From Myoxocephalus aenaeus (lineage: Eukaryota > Chordata > Actinopteri > Perciformes > Cottidae), in NCBI GenBank assembly GCA_038501785.1, contig JBAMJR010000009.1, positions 7,104,501 to 7,168,500 on the forward strand: a stretch of 64,000 nt of DNA, read 5' to 3'. Under the pieces are notes generated by a model. It saw nothing but the letters and a program-made list of their open reading frames with translations. It was not told the origin of the DNA and made no database searches. Shown here piece by piece: positions 1 through 12,382 of the stretch. The position numbers were made by a program, and so were the translations under genes. The stretch's first letter is position 1, and each line of letters opens with the position of its first letter.

Positions 1-2110
1 ATCTTTGCACCTCATTTAAATCATATTTCTTGGTGTTTTTGCCATCTTGAACTCATTACCTCCGTCGTGTGAGTACTTCTATGTGTCAGTCTGTCCTCGG
101 GAAATCAATATTGCAGTAAATATTCTACACCGCAAATGTTTTTTTGTGCTAATTTCTGTTTATATGCTAGGACCTTATTTGTTTGCATTGATTCCCACCT
201 TTTCCAAACAATATTTTATTGACTCTTTTATACCGTCATTAACTTCCCTCTCCTCACTACTCTTTACCGGTTGCTAAGGGGGCGCAAGTAAAAGACAACT
301 TCTTCGGACTCTTCGATCCAGCATTACAGCAGTGGCCAATTAAAACAAGGCTCGACAGGTTCTGCTCGTCCGAAAATTTTCGTTAAAATTCTCATTTTGG
401 TGCATCGTTGACGCTAAGATATCACTGCTGTGGTGGGATATCTTGATGGACAGGAAGGGTGAAGTTTATTTAAGAATAATTTTCGTTAACATGCCTATAG
501 TACATGAATTGCCTCTCAGATTCAACGTTTCCTCGTGCATCTCACCGTGCGATCTGTACAATGAGTTCACAAACCGGAGGAGATCAGTTGTCACGTCATG
601 TGTGCTGGGAGCGTTTTACTTGGATGGCGGCCCTGACCGGCTCTGTAGAATTTATAATCCGAGTGAGGCTTGTTAAAGCCTCTCCAGGGCTGGAGTACTG
701 TGGGATTACATGTATGAAAACCATCCCAGCACATGTTAGGGAAGAGAGTTGGAGCCACTTTGCATTCGATTTTAATCACCACCAGCTTTCCTTACGTTTG
801 GAAACACGCATTTCTTTGCATAGTTATTGCAGTGCAGCATGTGTTTCACCAGAGATACTCTTTTTGCTTTACACGCAGTCCAAATTCATCCGGACTGAAC
901 TGCCAACAGCCAAAACAAACCTGGATACAAAACATATTTCTTTTCTTTTTTTTTGTCCAGCTCTACATGGACTGGTAATGGATGTAGCACTTGCAGTCTG
1001 TCTATGGAGATTTACAGGCACCTGGAATTCTCATGAAGTGGATTTCCATTATGATTCCAGCCCATTCCATTTTACAGTCCACTAAAGAGTCTCAGACTAC
1101 CTCGGCTTCTTTCCTTTGACTGTATTTTATATCAGAATCTTTGGTCTCTAGTTTAACGGCAGTGAACTGTCACAGTCGAATGAATATGCTGCTCATAGTG
1201 TTCAAGTTCAGAGACATAAATAATTTTGCTTCATTTGAAGAATTTGCACACTGAGGGGCTGCTGATAGCGCCATGAATCGGACATTAATTGTAAGTGCTA
1301 TCTGCCTAGCCTTAAGGTCAGATTCAATAAAGACTAATAATATTACAGCGCAAACATGGCCATCGAGTTTTGCCCTTTTTTTTCATTCATTCAAGTATAA
1401 ATGCGCTTGAGGCCAGTGTGTCATCACGGGTGGGATAAAGCCAGAGCCGATAAGGCCATTAATGAAGAATAGATTAATCACAATTATCTTGTTTTAAAAC
1501 TCTTGAGACATTTGTACTTAAATGATGATTTAAATCTATTGTTTTCTTAATTCCCCAAAACAGGGGGAGCCTTATTCATTTGTCATGACGTAACTGTCAT
1601 TGCATCCCAAAATAAATGAGTTTGAGCGAACACCCCTTTTATAAATGTGCCAGAGTTACCACCAACTCTATAAAGACGGTAATAATTATGCATGTGACTA
1701 TTAGCATTGATATTTGTGAATTGCAATGAGGCTCATTTGCATAGAAAGATTTTGAGCTGAATGTCTGCATATTGCCTAATGTAATACACGTGCAAGTAGC
1801 ACGTGAGCACGGGACGCTATTTGCTTGGCAGCACAGTTCGAGGTTTGAGAATTACCTTGTTCCTTTTTGTCTTATTTGTGCAGATTTAGAGGCTGCAAAA
1901 GGAGCGTGAATTCTCCCCTAAGTTTGTGAAATAACCTAAGCAAAAACAGCCCTGGTGTATGAAAGCTGGTCCAATTCAATCAGTAGTGATTACTCTGAAC
2001 AGCCAGTGTGTGAGGAACAGTGCGTTCCTTTTAAAAATGGCAAGATTTCCCCAAAGTTAAAACAATTCATTCTGTGGTGAACATCCAACGTGCTTGGGGC
2101 AGCCTTTAGC
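1..2110. other. Non-coding stretch without a recognisable gene
   Basis: No open frame here resembles a known protein. The frames are short, overlap on both strands and lack repeat or domain signatures. The part from about 1400 to 1790 differs in being rich in homeodomain-like and octamer-like motifs and is listed separately. The rest appears to be unique sequence. Confidence 0.6.
1400..1790. promoter_or_regulatory. Candidate conserved enhancer (homeodomain/POU motif-rich block)
   Basis: The block is dense in ATTA/TAAT cores, including paired sites around 1460-1495 and TAATTATGCAT around 1683-1693. It has a perfect octamer ATTTGCAT at 1735-1742, the consensus for POU-domain factors. It is not repetitive within this window and has no coding frame. 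Vertebrate developmental enhancers often look like this, but conservation across species cannot be tested here. The assignment is therefore inference from motif density. Confidence 0.25.
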
Positions 2111-2619
2111 GTCGCGTGCAGTGGCGGTGCGTCAATAGAGGGCGCTAGGGCGCCGCCCCTCCTAAAATTTTGCGATGAAAAAAAAAAAAATATATATATA
2201 TATATAATATATACTGTCAAAAAACATTATATATCAAATAATTTAAATAAGAAATATACCGTGTTGACGCGCTAAATGTGTGTGGGAGACCGTAAGCCCC
2301 TGTCAACAACCACTTAAGTTAAATATAATATATCGCCATTCATCATTACTGAGAAAAGCCCCTCCCCTCTCGGGGCGCCGGCCAAATGTGTGTCTATGGA
2401 AAGCTAACAAACATTTCACCCTCGTGACGGCAAGGACAGCTTCTCATTGGCGGATGAAACGTGAATCTTCGGGCGCACGAATCTGCGCCCTAGCCAATGA
2501 CATTGTTTCTTATTGCAACGTGGTTGGACTATTCGTCCAATCAGAGACCTTTATCATTCCCTCACATCCCATGTAGCTACGCGAGCAACACAGCTAGCAG
2601 AGACTTTGATTATGTTAGT

Positions 2620-2739
2620 ATGGCGACTGAAAACTCTGTGGTATCTCTATGCGAAACACCTTTCAATCCACGATCAGATGTTGACAAGAAGAGGCTGAAA
2701 GAGTTGGGACCCGAACGTCCGGATTTAAATATTCAGTAG
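2620..2739 (+). pseudogene. N-terminal remnant of a ZMYM1-like hAT transposase
   Basis: An ATG at 2620 opens a 39-codon frame ending in TAG. Residues about 24-36 read KRLKELGPERPDL, resembling the KELGPDQP-type motif near the start of hAT transposases annotated as zinc finger MYM-type protein 1-like. The frame stops immediately after this motif, so only the beginning survives. The GC-rich sequence upstream (2340-2480) would be the 5' leader. It lies inside the hAT element and is not a host gene. A splice-donor-like AG|GTGAGT variant near 2875 could mean the original gene was spliced, but this is uncertain. Confidence 0.5.
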
Positions 2740-3022
2740 CAAAGCAGTGAAGCTACATGCACCAAGCTACATGCTAACCGGAGCTGCTAGCTGGAGGCTC
2801 AGTGTGCAGTGGCTCTGAGCAGCCGAGGAAGCGCCGGGCTGTGAAGGAAGATGAGCTTGAAGGATTGCTGCAGAAGTGAGTGTCAAAATCAGCAGATGCC
2901 TGTTAGAGTTTAATGTTTTATCTTTCCCACAGCAGAACACATGTTGGACATTGTTAGATTTGGGTGGATATCATAGCAGGCTATAACTTTATCTAAAATA
3001 CCAATTCAACCCCCAACAAGTT

Positions 3023-3025
<3 letters not shown>

Positions 3026-3098
<73 letters not shown>
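3026..3098. repeat. (GT)n microsatellite, 73 bp
   Basis: An uninterrupted GT dinucleotide tract lies within the hAT element, between the two transposase fragments. The antisense frame reading poly(Thr-His) here is a translation artefact. Confidence 0.98.
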
Positions 3099-3100
<2 letters not shown>

Positions 3101-3259
3101 ACAGCCATCAAGGTGGCTCCTGGCCTTTTGTCTATGTTGCTGAGCCATCAAGACACACAAAACATAGTTTTTTGTCTGTAGTATGAAGCCTGTTTGTAGT
3201 AGATATTTCCCCACAACTTATCTTACTGTCTCTCTCTATATATTTATCTGTAGGTTTGT

Positions 3260-3403
3260 GACACCATACTTGGACACACCAGGGAACGCTTTGCCTTCAA
3301 AGACCACCTCACCAGTGCCACCTTACTGCAGGGCCCCCAGTTTGAATGCTACGTCAATGTATTCCCTGAAGTTGCTCTGGCCACCACATTGAATGTTTCT
3401 TAA
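3260..3403 (+). pseudogene. Internal/C-terminal fragment of a hAT transposase
   Basis: A 47-codon frame ends in TAA. It contains RERFAFKDHLTSATLLQG followed by QFECYVNVFPEVAL, a pattern typical of the RF..KHL..ATLLQ segment of ZMYM1-like hAT transposases. It is preceded by a pyrimidine-rich stretch ending TCTGTAG at 3247-3253, so it could be an exon with its own acceptor. Its frame is separate from the N-terminal fragment at 2620, and everything between is non-coding or GT repeat. The catalytic core is missing, so the fragment cannot be functional. Confidence 0.5.
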
Positions 3404-4029
3404 ACCATTCTGCTCTGAACCTCTCATGCCCAAAGTTACAGTTTGTTGATAGTTGTTATTGGACAGTGTTGAGCACTGTGTTTTCTTGAAGTAAAGCTTT
3501 GGTTTTTAGAATATTCTACTCCAAACCTCTTTTCTTCTCATTGTGGAGTGCTATTTAAACCGCGCCGCCCAACTGCGCCCCCCCAAAAAAAATGTCACCA
3601 GCCGCCACTGGTCGCGTGGCTAACGTTGTAACACATGGCTTACATTGTGAAACGGTGGCAGCAATAAAACTACTTGGTTCGCATTTGGAAAAAACATCAC
3701 GATTTGGCTAAAAATGAATCCACTTTACCGTGACTTAAGCTAAAGACCTAATGTTATGCCACTCAGTGTAGCATCTTAGTGACATTACGTTGTCGGTAAA
3801 AATCACTCAACTTTGGGTTTCACACGGGGCACCAGCGTGGGTCCCCCGAATTAAAGTCCTGTGTTTTTTTTTACTCATCCACCACCCTTACCTCTTACCA
3901 AAAGCGGACTTCTTGCTAACTGGGTTCTCATGGAAGTCAGTTGAACGCCTGCTGCGTGTAATACAGACGCTAAAGGGTGCCCTGTGAGTGAGACCAGGCT
4001 GGATTCCCGCACCAAATTTTCTCAAAACC

Positions 4030-4215
4030 AATGAATGTCAAGCGCCTGAGGAAAAGTCAAGGGATCACCATTATCATTATGATACTTCACCAGGGAACTA
4101 TGACAAAAATTATACTTTTGGTGAAAATTCTGACCTGCTTTGAAATGAAAAGTCAGGGGTTCACCAAAGTTAAAAGGTTCTTCCTCTGGGGATACTGTCT
4201 GACTTTCTTTGCCTT
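4030..4215 (+). repeat. Dispersed repeat family R2, copy 1
   Basis: Contains GAGGAAAAGTCAAGGGATCACC followed by a second similar unit, AAAAGTCAGGGGTTCACCAA, about 95 bp later. The same phrase recurs at about 28870 and 30285, and the R2 phrase ATTCATCCTCTGGGGACC recurs at about 50030. The internal half-repeat structure and the recurrence define an interspersed family. I recall similar sequence as abundant in perciform fish, but its class is unknown to me. Confidence 0.6.
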
Positions 4216-4319
4216 TTTTATTTTGAGAGCACCAACTAAAAGCCTCAAATAAAATAAAAAAGGTAGGGGCATCATATTAGCTGTGTATCTTCCTCCCACT
4301 CGTAAGATAACATAAAGAA

Positions 4320-4625
4320 AACTGTCAGTACGAGGCTCCCTTTCACCGAGATCCTAATTAAGGCGATGATGGAGCGGCCCTGTGGATGGCTGTGATGCTG
4401 CTGTTTGATGGCGTCTCTAAACTCCTCAGGATGATTTCCCAGAGGAGCGCTCTGATTAGATGTTGTAACAGCCCGCCTGTTAAACAGATGTCCGCGGATA
4501 TTGAGCTAATGAACGAGGCGGGTGACGGCCTCGGGGCGCGCCACTGCTGTCACCCTGAAGCGCACGTCTCGTCTCGGCCCGCCGCCTTTGAAAGTGGCGC
4601 CTGCAGCGGGAGCGTTGACCTCTGA
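4320..4625. promoter_or_regulatory. Candidate conserved non-coding element
   Basis: A GC-richer island contains TCCTAATTAAGGCGATGATGG, CTGATTAGATG and a CpG-containing segment near 4520-4600. It has no repeat match in the window. The plus-strand frame through it has no recognisable motif. The mix of homeodomain cores and CpGs suggests a regulatory element rather than random sequence, but this is weak evidence. Confidence 0.2.
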
Positions 4626-5679
4626 TGGTCGACCTATCGTCATAAAGGAACAGCAATAAAGCCTAGATCACAGCTCCGATACCTCGGGGGCCTAATGGAG
4701 GCGTTTAAGGAGGATTTTTTGATGAGTAGGAATTCCCTGGTGACACCGTGTTGTTATTGTTTGCAGACGCTGGTGTGGAGGAGTCTCACTTTGCGAAATT
4801 ATCCTCCGTCTTTCGCATTTTCTCAAAATTGAAGTGGTTCTTTGTTTATCTTTTTATCCACTGTCACATGTGTCATAAAGGCACGGTTACAAATGATGGA
4901 ATGGCAGCGATATTCTTAAGTCAGACTCTGCCTCCAGCTATATTTTATGATCCAGGCAACATGAATTCAACAGAATTTCTTTTGAGTCCCTTTTTTCAGT
5001 CCCCTTCAGATATGAGACGCCTCACGGATCTTTGAAGGTCAGAGCTCAGGCTGAGGAGAACACTGCCGTACATTTCCCTTCACAGGAATAAGTTTTCAAC
5101 AGATTATCTGCTGAGCTCCAATTTCAGCCACTTAACCTCTCAACTCAAATTAAACTTGGCCGATCCTGAGGTTAAGCCACTTATACCTCTGCTGGCGAGA
5201 GACTTTCATTGGTATTACGTAAGAACAGTATTTTTATGTTTCACAGAAGTACATCAGATGCTGTAAGAAAAACTGTTTAAACGACTGAAATATGTTTTCC
5301 ACTTTAAACCCGAAACTAGTTTTTGTCGAAGTAGGCTTTCTTACACTATAAATGGAATGTTATTTTTATTTATTTTTGTAATACTTAACGGTGTGGTCAG
5401 AGTGAATGCGTGCCGCCCAATTGCATCAAAGTGGAAAGACCCAAATTCTCTCTGGGTGGCACAAAGTGAAGAAAAGACTTGTTTGAGGAAGTTGAGGAGT
5501 TTCTGCTTTAGCCAAGAGTTGATACTAATCCTGGGTCACCATGAGTACAGACATGACAACAAATGAAAGGAAATACCTACACTTCAGCCAGTAAGCTGCC
5601 ACAAACACAGACACTATTTGTGTAATTGTTGGATATAAACAAAAAAGGCACTTTAAACACATCTGAAAAGTTCATCATT

Positions 5680-5835
5680 TGGGAAAAACGCTTCTGGCTT
5701 TCTTTCTGAGCGTGAGATGAACAAAGCAATACCGTTTCCCTGTCTGTGCATCAACTGGTGTTTAGCCTAGCTTAGCATAAAGGCTGGAAGCAGGGGGGGA
5801 AACGGCTTGCATGGCTCGGTTCAAAATGAAGAAAA
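5680..5835 (+). repeat. Dispersed repeat family R1, copy 1
   Basis: Contains TTTCTTTCTGAGCGTGAGATGA, then TTTAGCCTAGCTTAGCATAAAGGCTGG and AGCAGGGGGG. The same order of segments occurs at 55975-56160, and in reverse complement at 7090-7205. I recall this as a very common fish interspersed repeat (SINE-like, class unresolved). Confidence 0.65.
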
Positions 5836-7089
5836 AACAAACACGTGAACAGAAATGTAAAAAAATCAAAATTTTAGTTGTATGATGTAGTTGACACACA
5901 ACCCAATTGTTTGTGTCACTCAATATTTCAATATAGTTTCCGACGACTTACCTGTTTGAAGAAGGTGAAAGTGATGTGACATGAATTGTGCTTCATTTTA
6001 ATGTCAAACGAATTTTATGCAAACTTCTGAAATTGTCAAAAAGAAAAAAAGGAAATTATGACGGAGCGGTTGAATTAGGCTAGAATCAGATGTTAGCGCT
6101 AAGGTACATTGTATAAATCTCATCCATCTCTGGGGCCTTGATCGGGCTCAGGAGTTCATCAGAGTGCTTTTTTTCCCACCACTCAACATTACACTCAGTC
6201 CAGGTCAGCAGCTTTCCTCCCCTCCCTAAGATTCCAAGACGAGAATTCCAGATGAAATAGCTCTCGGGCTGATATCGTCACTGCCTTAAGTGAATTTCAC
6301 ATCAGTGAGAATACATCTCCACAGGCAGCCGAGCAGGCAGAAAAGGGGGGAAGGAGAGAAACAGTCTAGATGACATACAAGAAGAGAGGGGGCTGAAGTT
6401 CATTGTATGAAAGTGGGGGAGGAGTGGTGAAGCCAAAATTCCTTCCATCCCTCGGGTCATTTTGCGGTTTTGGGTCCAGTGAAACTCACTGTCCTCATGG
6501 CCAGATTTTCACATCGGCTCAAGGTTTTTGGTTTGGAAGCTTGCAAGGACATCACTCATCACATTATGAGTTACAGACGAATGAAGTGCAGACATTCTCT
6601 TTATTCAAAGTTCAACAGATAGGCAATGTGAAGGGAAATTCAGTGAATACAAATTAGAGACTTTTATTCAAGTCAAAATGTCAGTGGCTACTAGCGTCTC
6701 TAACTATAGTTTGTATAATAGGTTTGCAGAGGTGTCCAAAGTACTGTAAATATAGAGGGTGGGTTTTTTGCTTTGCCAAGAATCTGAACAAACCTTAATT
6801 GATAGCTTGTTTCTAATCATTTTGCCGAATTTAAAAGCTAAAGCGCTCGTTTATTCTTCAACGTTGACAATAGGGTAATACGTTTCCTCAATTGGTAGGT
6901 TCTTTCGGGAATGTGTACGTGTTAATTGAACTGTCATGCAGTGTATTTGCTGCCTTCAGCACAAAGACTGTTAGCAGGTGGAAACAGCTGGCTCATCCAA
7001 AGTGAAAACATATTCTTATCAACACCATTTTCTTCAGGTATGAGGCTGATGTTGGGACGTTCCATGGATTATTGTAAGCATACTGGTCA

Positions 7090-7205
7090 TTTAGAGAGCT
7101 TTAGGGGCTTGCCAGGTGATTTTTGTTATTGTTGTTTTGTTTACCTTACCTGGTTAGCCGTTTCCTGCAGCTTCCAGTCTCTATGCTAAGCTAGGCTAAC
7201 CAGGC
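7090..7205 (-). repeat. Dispersed repeat family R1, copy 2 (inverted)
   Basis: The reverse complement contains GGTTAGCCTAGCTTAGCATAG followed by GACTGGAAGCTGCAGGAAAC, matching the R1 copy at 5680-5835. Just downstream on the plus strand are three short GCTAACC-type repeats (7190-7220). Confidence 0.6.
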
Positions 7206-10200
7206 TAACCGTGCTAACCCTGCTCTGTGCTTAAACGCACAGGTATGGCGTTGATATCGATATTCTCAGCTCACTATCGCCAAGAAAGTTGATATACAAG
7301 TGTTCCCCATTCGCCCCATTGTTTGAGCATGTGTGGAAATTCATTCCTATTTTCAGATAGTGCTCATGCTGTGTCTCCATCTAACCCGTGACATGTGCAG
7401 TCTATGCTGTATGCATGCCAAGCTTGTCTCAGCGAGAGAAGTCTCACTCTGGCCACATTCCACTGATCAGTTGTCCAGATGATCCCGTCTGTCGACAAGC
7501 AGCCAGTATTGCATGCTTTACTACATGGTTTTGCGCCAGCCGCACGATAGAAAGATCCATCGACGGTCCCGCTCGCTTGCTGTGAATTTATGACTCCTCG
7601 TAGTGTTTACGATGAAGCCGGGATACCTGCTGATGACAGGCGAAAAGGGGCAAAGTGTGAAATTACCAAATAAAGAAAGAAATGTAGTCTTGAGGCTCAG
7701 GTTCAGGGTGTGACTGTCCCAGTGTTGTTGTCGAAGTGGGCATTGATAAAGTGCGAGGTTTATTTGTGCTTGTTTTTTCAGTCCCCTGCCGTTTCTGTGT
7801 TGTTGCCTGGCTACAGCCTCCCTCAGAACATGGCATATTTTTATCACAGTGGCTTGTGTGTTCTGCGTCCTCTCCTTGGTTACTGTGTGTTTTATGCTGC
7901 CACATTACATGCTGGAAGATGCTCAGCCAATTCATGATAGCGTGCACGCAGCAACACATTGTCTCATTTTGTTTGTCCTGCAGCAAGGTTTTTTCTTTTT
8001 TTTAAATCCCAGAATGTGTTTTTCCTATCACTGTTTGTTAGCGGAAGGCCTCCTGGACAATCGCACACCTGCAGCCCCGATAAGCGACACGGCCATTAGC
8101 GCTGGGCCAATGCCGTCATCGGCGTTAATGGTGGCTGTTTCCCCCCACTAGTCACAGTTGGAGTTGATGATGAACCATCGGTGACGCATCCTCCCTCTGA
8201 TTAATTTAGACATTTATTAATTAGCCATTTCGGATAATTGACTCCTGGACATTAATGGCTACTTTTAGGCTCCCCGTGTGGAGCCGTAAGGTGGACCCCT
8301 TCAAGATAAATCCCAGGCCTTTAATGCAGCGCCACTTTAAATGGATAGCAGCTTTACGAAGCGTGACAGCCTAAAAGACAACAGCCCCCCGAGGCTCGGC
8401 GGCATGCAGACAGCAGGGCACGGGGCCGCACTCCAACTGATTACCTGAACCACAGGCTCGCTCTCTCTCTCCTGCCCCCCCCCGTCCGTCCGTTCTCCGA
8501 GCAGAGACCCGGCTGCACACCGCGGGAGGAGAAGCCACTTAGCAGATAATGACGCTCTGCCCCACCAGCCCTGTGACACAAATAAGGCAAGTGGGCATAG
8601 AGAGGGAGCATGCCCATCTGCCACGGCCTCATCGTTCCGAATATGCCATGCGTATCCCTGGGAGACCAGCAGGGGGTTTGTGGGAAGTGAGAAAGCAAAC
8701 AGGCTGCTGGCCAGCCTTCTTCACACACTATTGTAGCAGTGGAGATGCAATTAGAGATAAACAAAGGGACCCTTTACACTGTGGCATTAATATCCATCTT
8801 CATACGCACATAGAAATATTCGTCAAAATGTATATTGGTAATGTTCACGCCTTCTTTTCATGTTATCAGTGAATATATTCCTGGCTCCTGTCCAGCTGAC
8901 GTGCACACTTCATCGATATATTTACCCGTTCTTGCAAATGGAAGTGGACCTCTGTACTCTGGATTTAGTTTATTCATCCAGGGTGGGGTGTGATCTATAG
9001 AGCGCCAATGCCCCCCCCCCCCCCGAACATGAAATGACCTACTGTGACGTCCCAGCTCTGTTGTCCCCCATAAAACCAAGGGCAATGTGAAAGCTGTTAG
9101 CGTGCTTCTCATTTGTAGATTGTATTCGCTTTAGTCAATTAACGCTAATTGCGTGAGTTCAAGCTGATCCGAATCCGACCCGTGGCCCTTTGCTGCGCGT
9201 CGTTACCTTTTGCTCCCCCTTTCCTTACGGTCCAATAAAGCACAACAAATAGAAAACCTGTGGGGAAATGGTGTGAGTTAGGCGGTCTACATATGAACCT
9301 GTTGGCTGTTATCTGGGAAACAAGGTCCCTTCTTGTCCTCCTTGGCTAGAGCATGAGACTATCTTATTAATACCACACGTTAAGAGGGTTAGACCTGTTA
9401 TTTGACTGCAGATCACAAGATGTGATAAACAATGTCAGTGGATATTTTACCAAATGTAAAAAAGACTGTAGGGTAAAATTCAATGTTTTTAAATCCTGAC
9501 CACCACCAACAGTAGTTTAAAAACTACTTGACTTTATTTCCTGATGACCAGTTAAAACACATAAGCAGGTTCACAGTCCATTGTCATGAAGCTCTCCACC
9601 ACCACTTTCCAAATCTCCGTTTTTCCCAGATCCACGCTCCCTAAATCTGTGTGGCTATGGCGCTGTGTGTCCTGAGGGGAGGTGGTCAGGGGAATAGGAA
9701 GCTGGGCTGGAAGTGTGTGTGTGTGTATGTGCACCTGGGGCTTCAGCTCCCAAAGGGGCCAAGGGTTTGTTTCCACCCGACTAATCCAGGACAGACGTGG
9801 GGAACTCTGCGCTTAAACAGACATCTGGCCGCTCTGTCTGGTGCATTGTCCTGTCCAGATTTCAGATTAGAGCTAATGCTCCTGTCTATGTAAAAAAAAA
9901 AAGAAGAAGAATGAACGTTTAGAGTGAATACAGTACATATTGTTTTACAGTAAGCTGTCCGACCTCGAGTGGTTGCCTTGAGATAAAGAGGCGGAGGAGC
10001 TGGAGGAGTTGAGGTTGAAGCAGAGGACGGAGTGTTGCTGTGGAGGTTAAGAGGTTCTTCGAACACGACCGACTTCTGCTATTAGCGGGTGCATTGATGT
10101 GTTACAAGTAGTCTCAGGTTGTTTCAGTCATTGATTGTACGCCTATTAGCCACACTTGGAGGGTTTAAAGGCTACCATTTCCCTTTAATCATCTAAATAT

Positions 10201-12382
10201 CCAAGCCACGGTGCATGTATGTCACATAGGGCATTGTTTTAGGTCCTAGCTCTGGTAGTTGTATCTTCAAGAGGCTGCAGAGGATAATCCTGCAATATTG
10301 TAAATGTATGGCACTTTACAGAGAGGGGAGAATCGTAAGATGAATCTGTTACAGTGCTCTCAGAGACGAGGCAAGGTTCTTAAAGGAGAGCTTCCCAGCA
10401 TCAGGTTGAAAGCCCTGGCAGGTTCAAGTGAAGATGCATTCAGTGAAGTTCTTCACGCCACGGTGTTGCAATGCTGTAGGATACGGCAGTATCCTATTGC
10501 CCATCATCAGCACACTCACTTGACTAGTGTGTGCTGTGGAGTTGGGTTTGTTCAATACCAATACCAGTATCAGAAATGCCTCCAATACAGCATCGGAGAG
10601 TACACAAGTCTATGCACTGATCAGCTCATTTATGCTTCACAACAACAATACGTTCATCCTGCCCGATCGGTTCTGCAGCTGTAAAAATGCGTTTCCCTCA
10701 AAAAGTAATTTTGTACTTTTCCTCTTGCACAATAATCAGGCCAAACTTGCAACTTGGTTTCACTTCGCAAAATGTTAATATTTGATGGTCAGATTGGCAC
10801 GAAACTTGCTGAGCGCTATTATGCTCCCAAGTGGATGAAGCCTCTCTCTTATGAAACTGAGCTATCATGTCAGTTTTAACTGTACTGGAAAGGCTTGAAA
10901 AACAGCAGGCCTCGGACACACGCCTACTCTTGTGCCAATTTTCAAGGGTGCGGAGGTGGGTGGTGCCTGGCATTGCTAACTTACCATAACCAGGTAACCA
11001 CATCATTATTATCTAACAGCTTAGCTTTTAAGTGTGTATTGAAATAATATCCGTGGGATAGAGCGCAAAGCTCTGTGTAGCCCTGCGCTGAAATTATCAT
11101 CTTCTCCTCCATATTTACCATAGACTGATATTTACATGCGCAAAAGATGCAGAGTGTGTTTCAGGGATATCATTGTAATGTGGAAATGATTGTATCTTTT
11201 TTTGCTCAAGACACATACTGTAAACCTTTGGCTGGTGAGCTGTAATTTCTGAAAATATCCAAAGATCCTGTATGAAAGATGTTATGAAAAGGCACTCCGA
11301 GGATGGTTTCTATCCAAGTCGAAATTCACTGTCAAATACGCACAGGGTGATTTAATGAACGGGTTTGTAAAAGATCCTGTGGGAGGGACTGACACTAGAT
11401 ATACTCAGACGTGCATGCAAACAATTTAGCAGGGCGGGTTTTGTTTTTCATCAGGTCACATTAACTGTATGAGCTCAGGGTCAAGCCTTCTTCACTTTCC
11501 CTCTGTGGATCTGAGGGGAAATGAGAGGACTTACACAGCAAATGGTGCAATAGTAACCCAACCCCCCCCCCCCAGCTGCAGGTACACGCACGGCTGCTTT
11601 GTCTCACTTAAACACGAAATGCTAGAGAAGTACATGGTCTCAAGTTTGTATTGTTATGCATTGCTCAACCCCCTAGTACAGACTGAGCCGTGAAAAAAGG
11701 CCCTTGTTTCACGGTTGGCTTCCACGAGGCTGACAGTAAAACATGTCAGCATGTTAATGAGCCCGCTGTCAGCGGAGACAAGAACATGCAAGTCAAATGT
11801 GGTGACAGGTGTCGAACAGAGACCCCCTTTGTCTGCTGCATGTGCAGTGCATGGTACTGTATGTTGCCCTGCCTTCACGCCGAAATGAGGAGCTGCACTG
11901 TGACTTGTTGTCGCCAGCTGGACTGTATGGGCTCATTTATCCCTCTGGAATGTGGAGGGAGATCCTCAGCTACTGTGTTTCCTCCCACTGCACATACAGA
12001 ACCCATGTCATACAGTACATACATAGACAATAGACACGCATGGTGATTATTATGACATTGTTCACATGCCAACATGAAATATGAGCGCATGCTACAGTGA
12101 TTAACGCATATTTTGTCATGCGGTTTAGTCAGTTTTTAGTTTTTTTACTGTTTGGAAATAAAAAAGGTATAAAAACAAGTTATAATAGTTAGTAGGAGAA
12201 TTCAAACATTTCTGTTAATTCAAGTCTCCCAAAATTTTTTGTTTCCATACAACTGAAGTGCACACTCAATCACGTTTCGAGGGAAAAGTATTTCCTCCCG
12301 GATTGCAGTCGCAGTTTAAAACAGTTTTCAACATGTGGTTAGCTTCGTAAATTGAAAAGGAAAAAAAACTAAAAAAAAAACT
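7206..12382. other. Long non-coding stretch
   Basis: No gene is recognised across more than 5 kb. It holds a candidate regulatory block at 8040-8345, a 14-base C run at 9011-9024 and a 12-base C run at 11562-11573. A second motif-rich patch near 9090-9190 has AATTAACGCTAATTGCGTG. Open frames overlap heavily on opposite strands, as expected by chance. None shows a domain, signal peptide or conserved motif that I can name. Confidence 0.55.
8040..8345. promoter_or_regulatory. Candidate conserved developmental enhancer
   Basis: This is the most enhancer-like block in the window. It has GCCATTAGCG at 8092, GGCGTTAATGG at 8121, CTGATTAATTTAG at 8197, TTATTAATTAGCC at 8214 and ACATTAATGGC at 8250, interspersed with CpG-containing sequence. 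Several homeodomain cores are spaced 10-40 bp apart with no repeat signature and no coding frame. This style is typical of ultraconserved elements near developmental regulators. Real conservation must be tested by alignment. Confidence 0.35.

Larger units (their letters stand above)
2119..3610 (+). mobile_element. hAT DNA transposon, internally deleted, with 8-bp target duplication
   Basis: The element begins CAGTGGCGG and ends with the inverted CCGCCACTG. It is flanked on both sides by an identical 8-bp sequence, GTCGCGTG, at 2111-2118 and 3611-3618. An 8-bp duplication and CAG-type ends are the hallmark of the hAT superfamily. The element is 1492 bp, too short for a complete hAT transposase gene of usually 600-800 codons. 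It keeps two recognisable pieces: a start-of-protein segment near 2620 and an internal segment near 3260, separated by a long GT tract. It is therefore a non-autonomous deletion derivative. The superfamily call is strong. The link to the ZMYM1-like transposase group rests on short matches recalled from family knowledge. Confidence 0.85.
3619..5679. other. Non-coding stretch with one dispersed repeat and one GC-rich island
   Basis: No recognisable gene. It contains a copy of dispersed family R2 (about 4030-4215) and a GC-rich, motif-rich island (about 4320-4625), both listed separately. Other frames are short and match nothing I recognise. Confidence 0.6.

Noticed and set aside
504..1085. Longest plus-strand frame near the left end (193 codons)
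   Set aside because: Composition is not protein-like, it overlaps frames on both strands, and no motif or family resemblance is visible.
3001..3214. Poly(Thr-His) protein from the GT tracts (also near 20895-21143, 33433-33806, 36291-36542)
   Set aside because: Pure microsatellite translation in every case.
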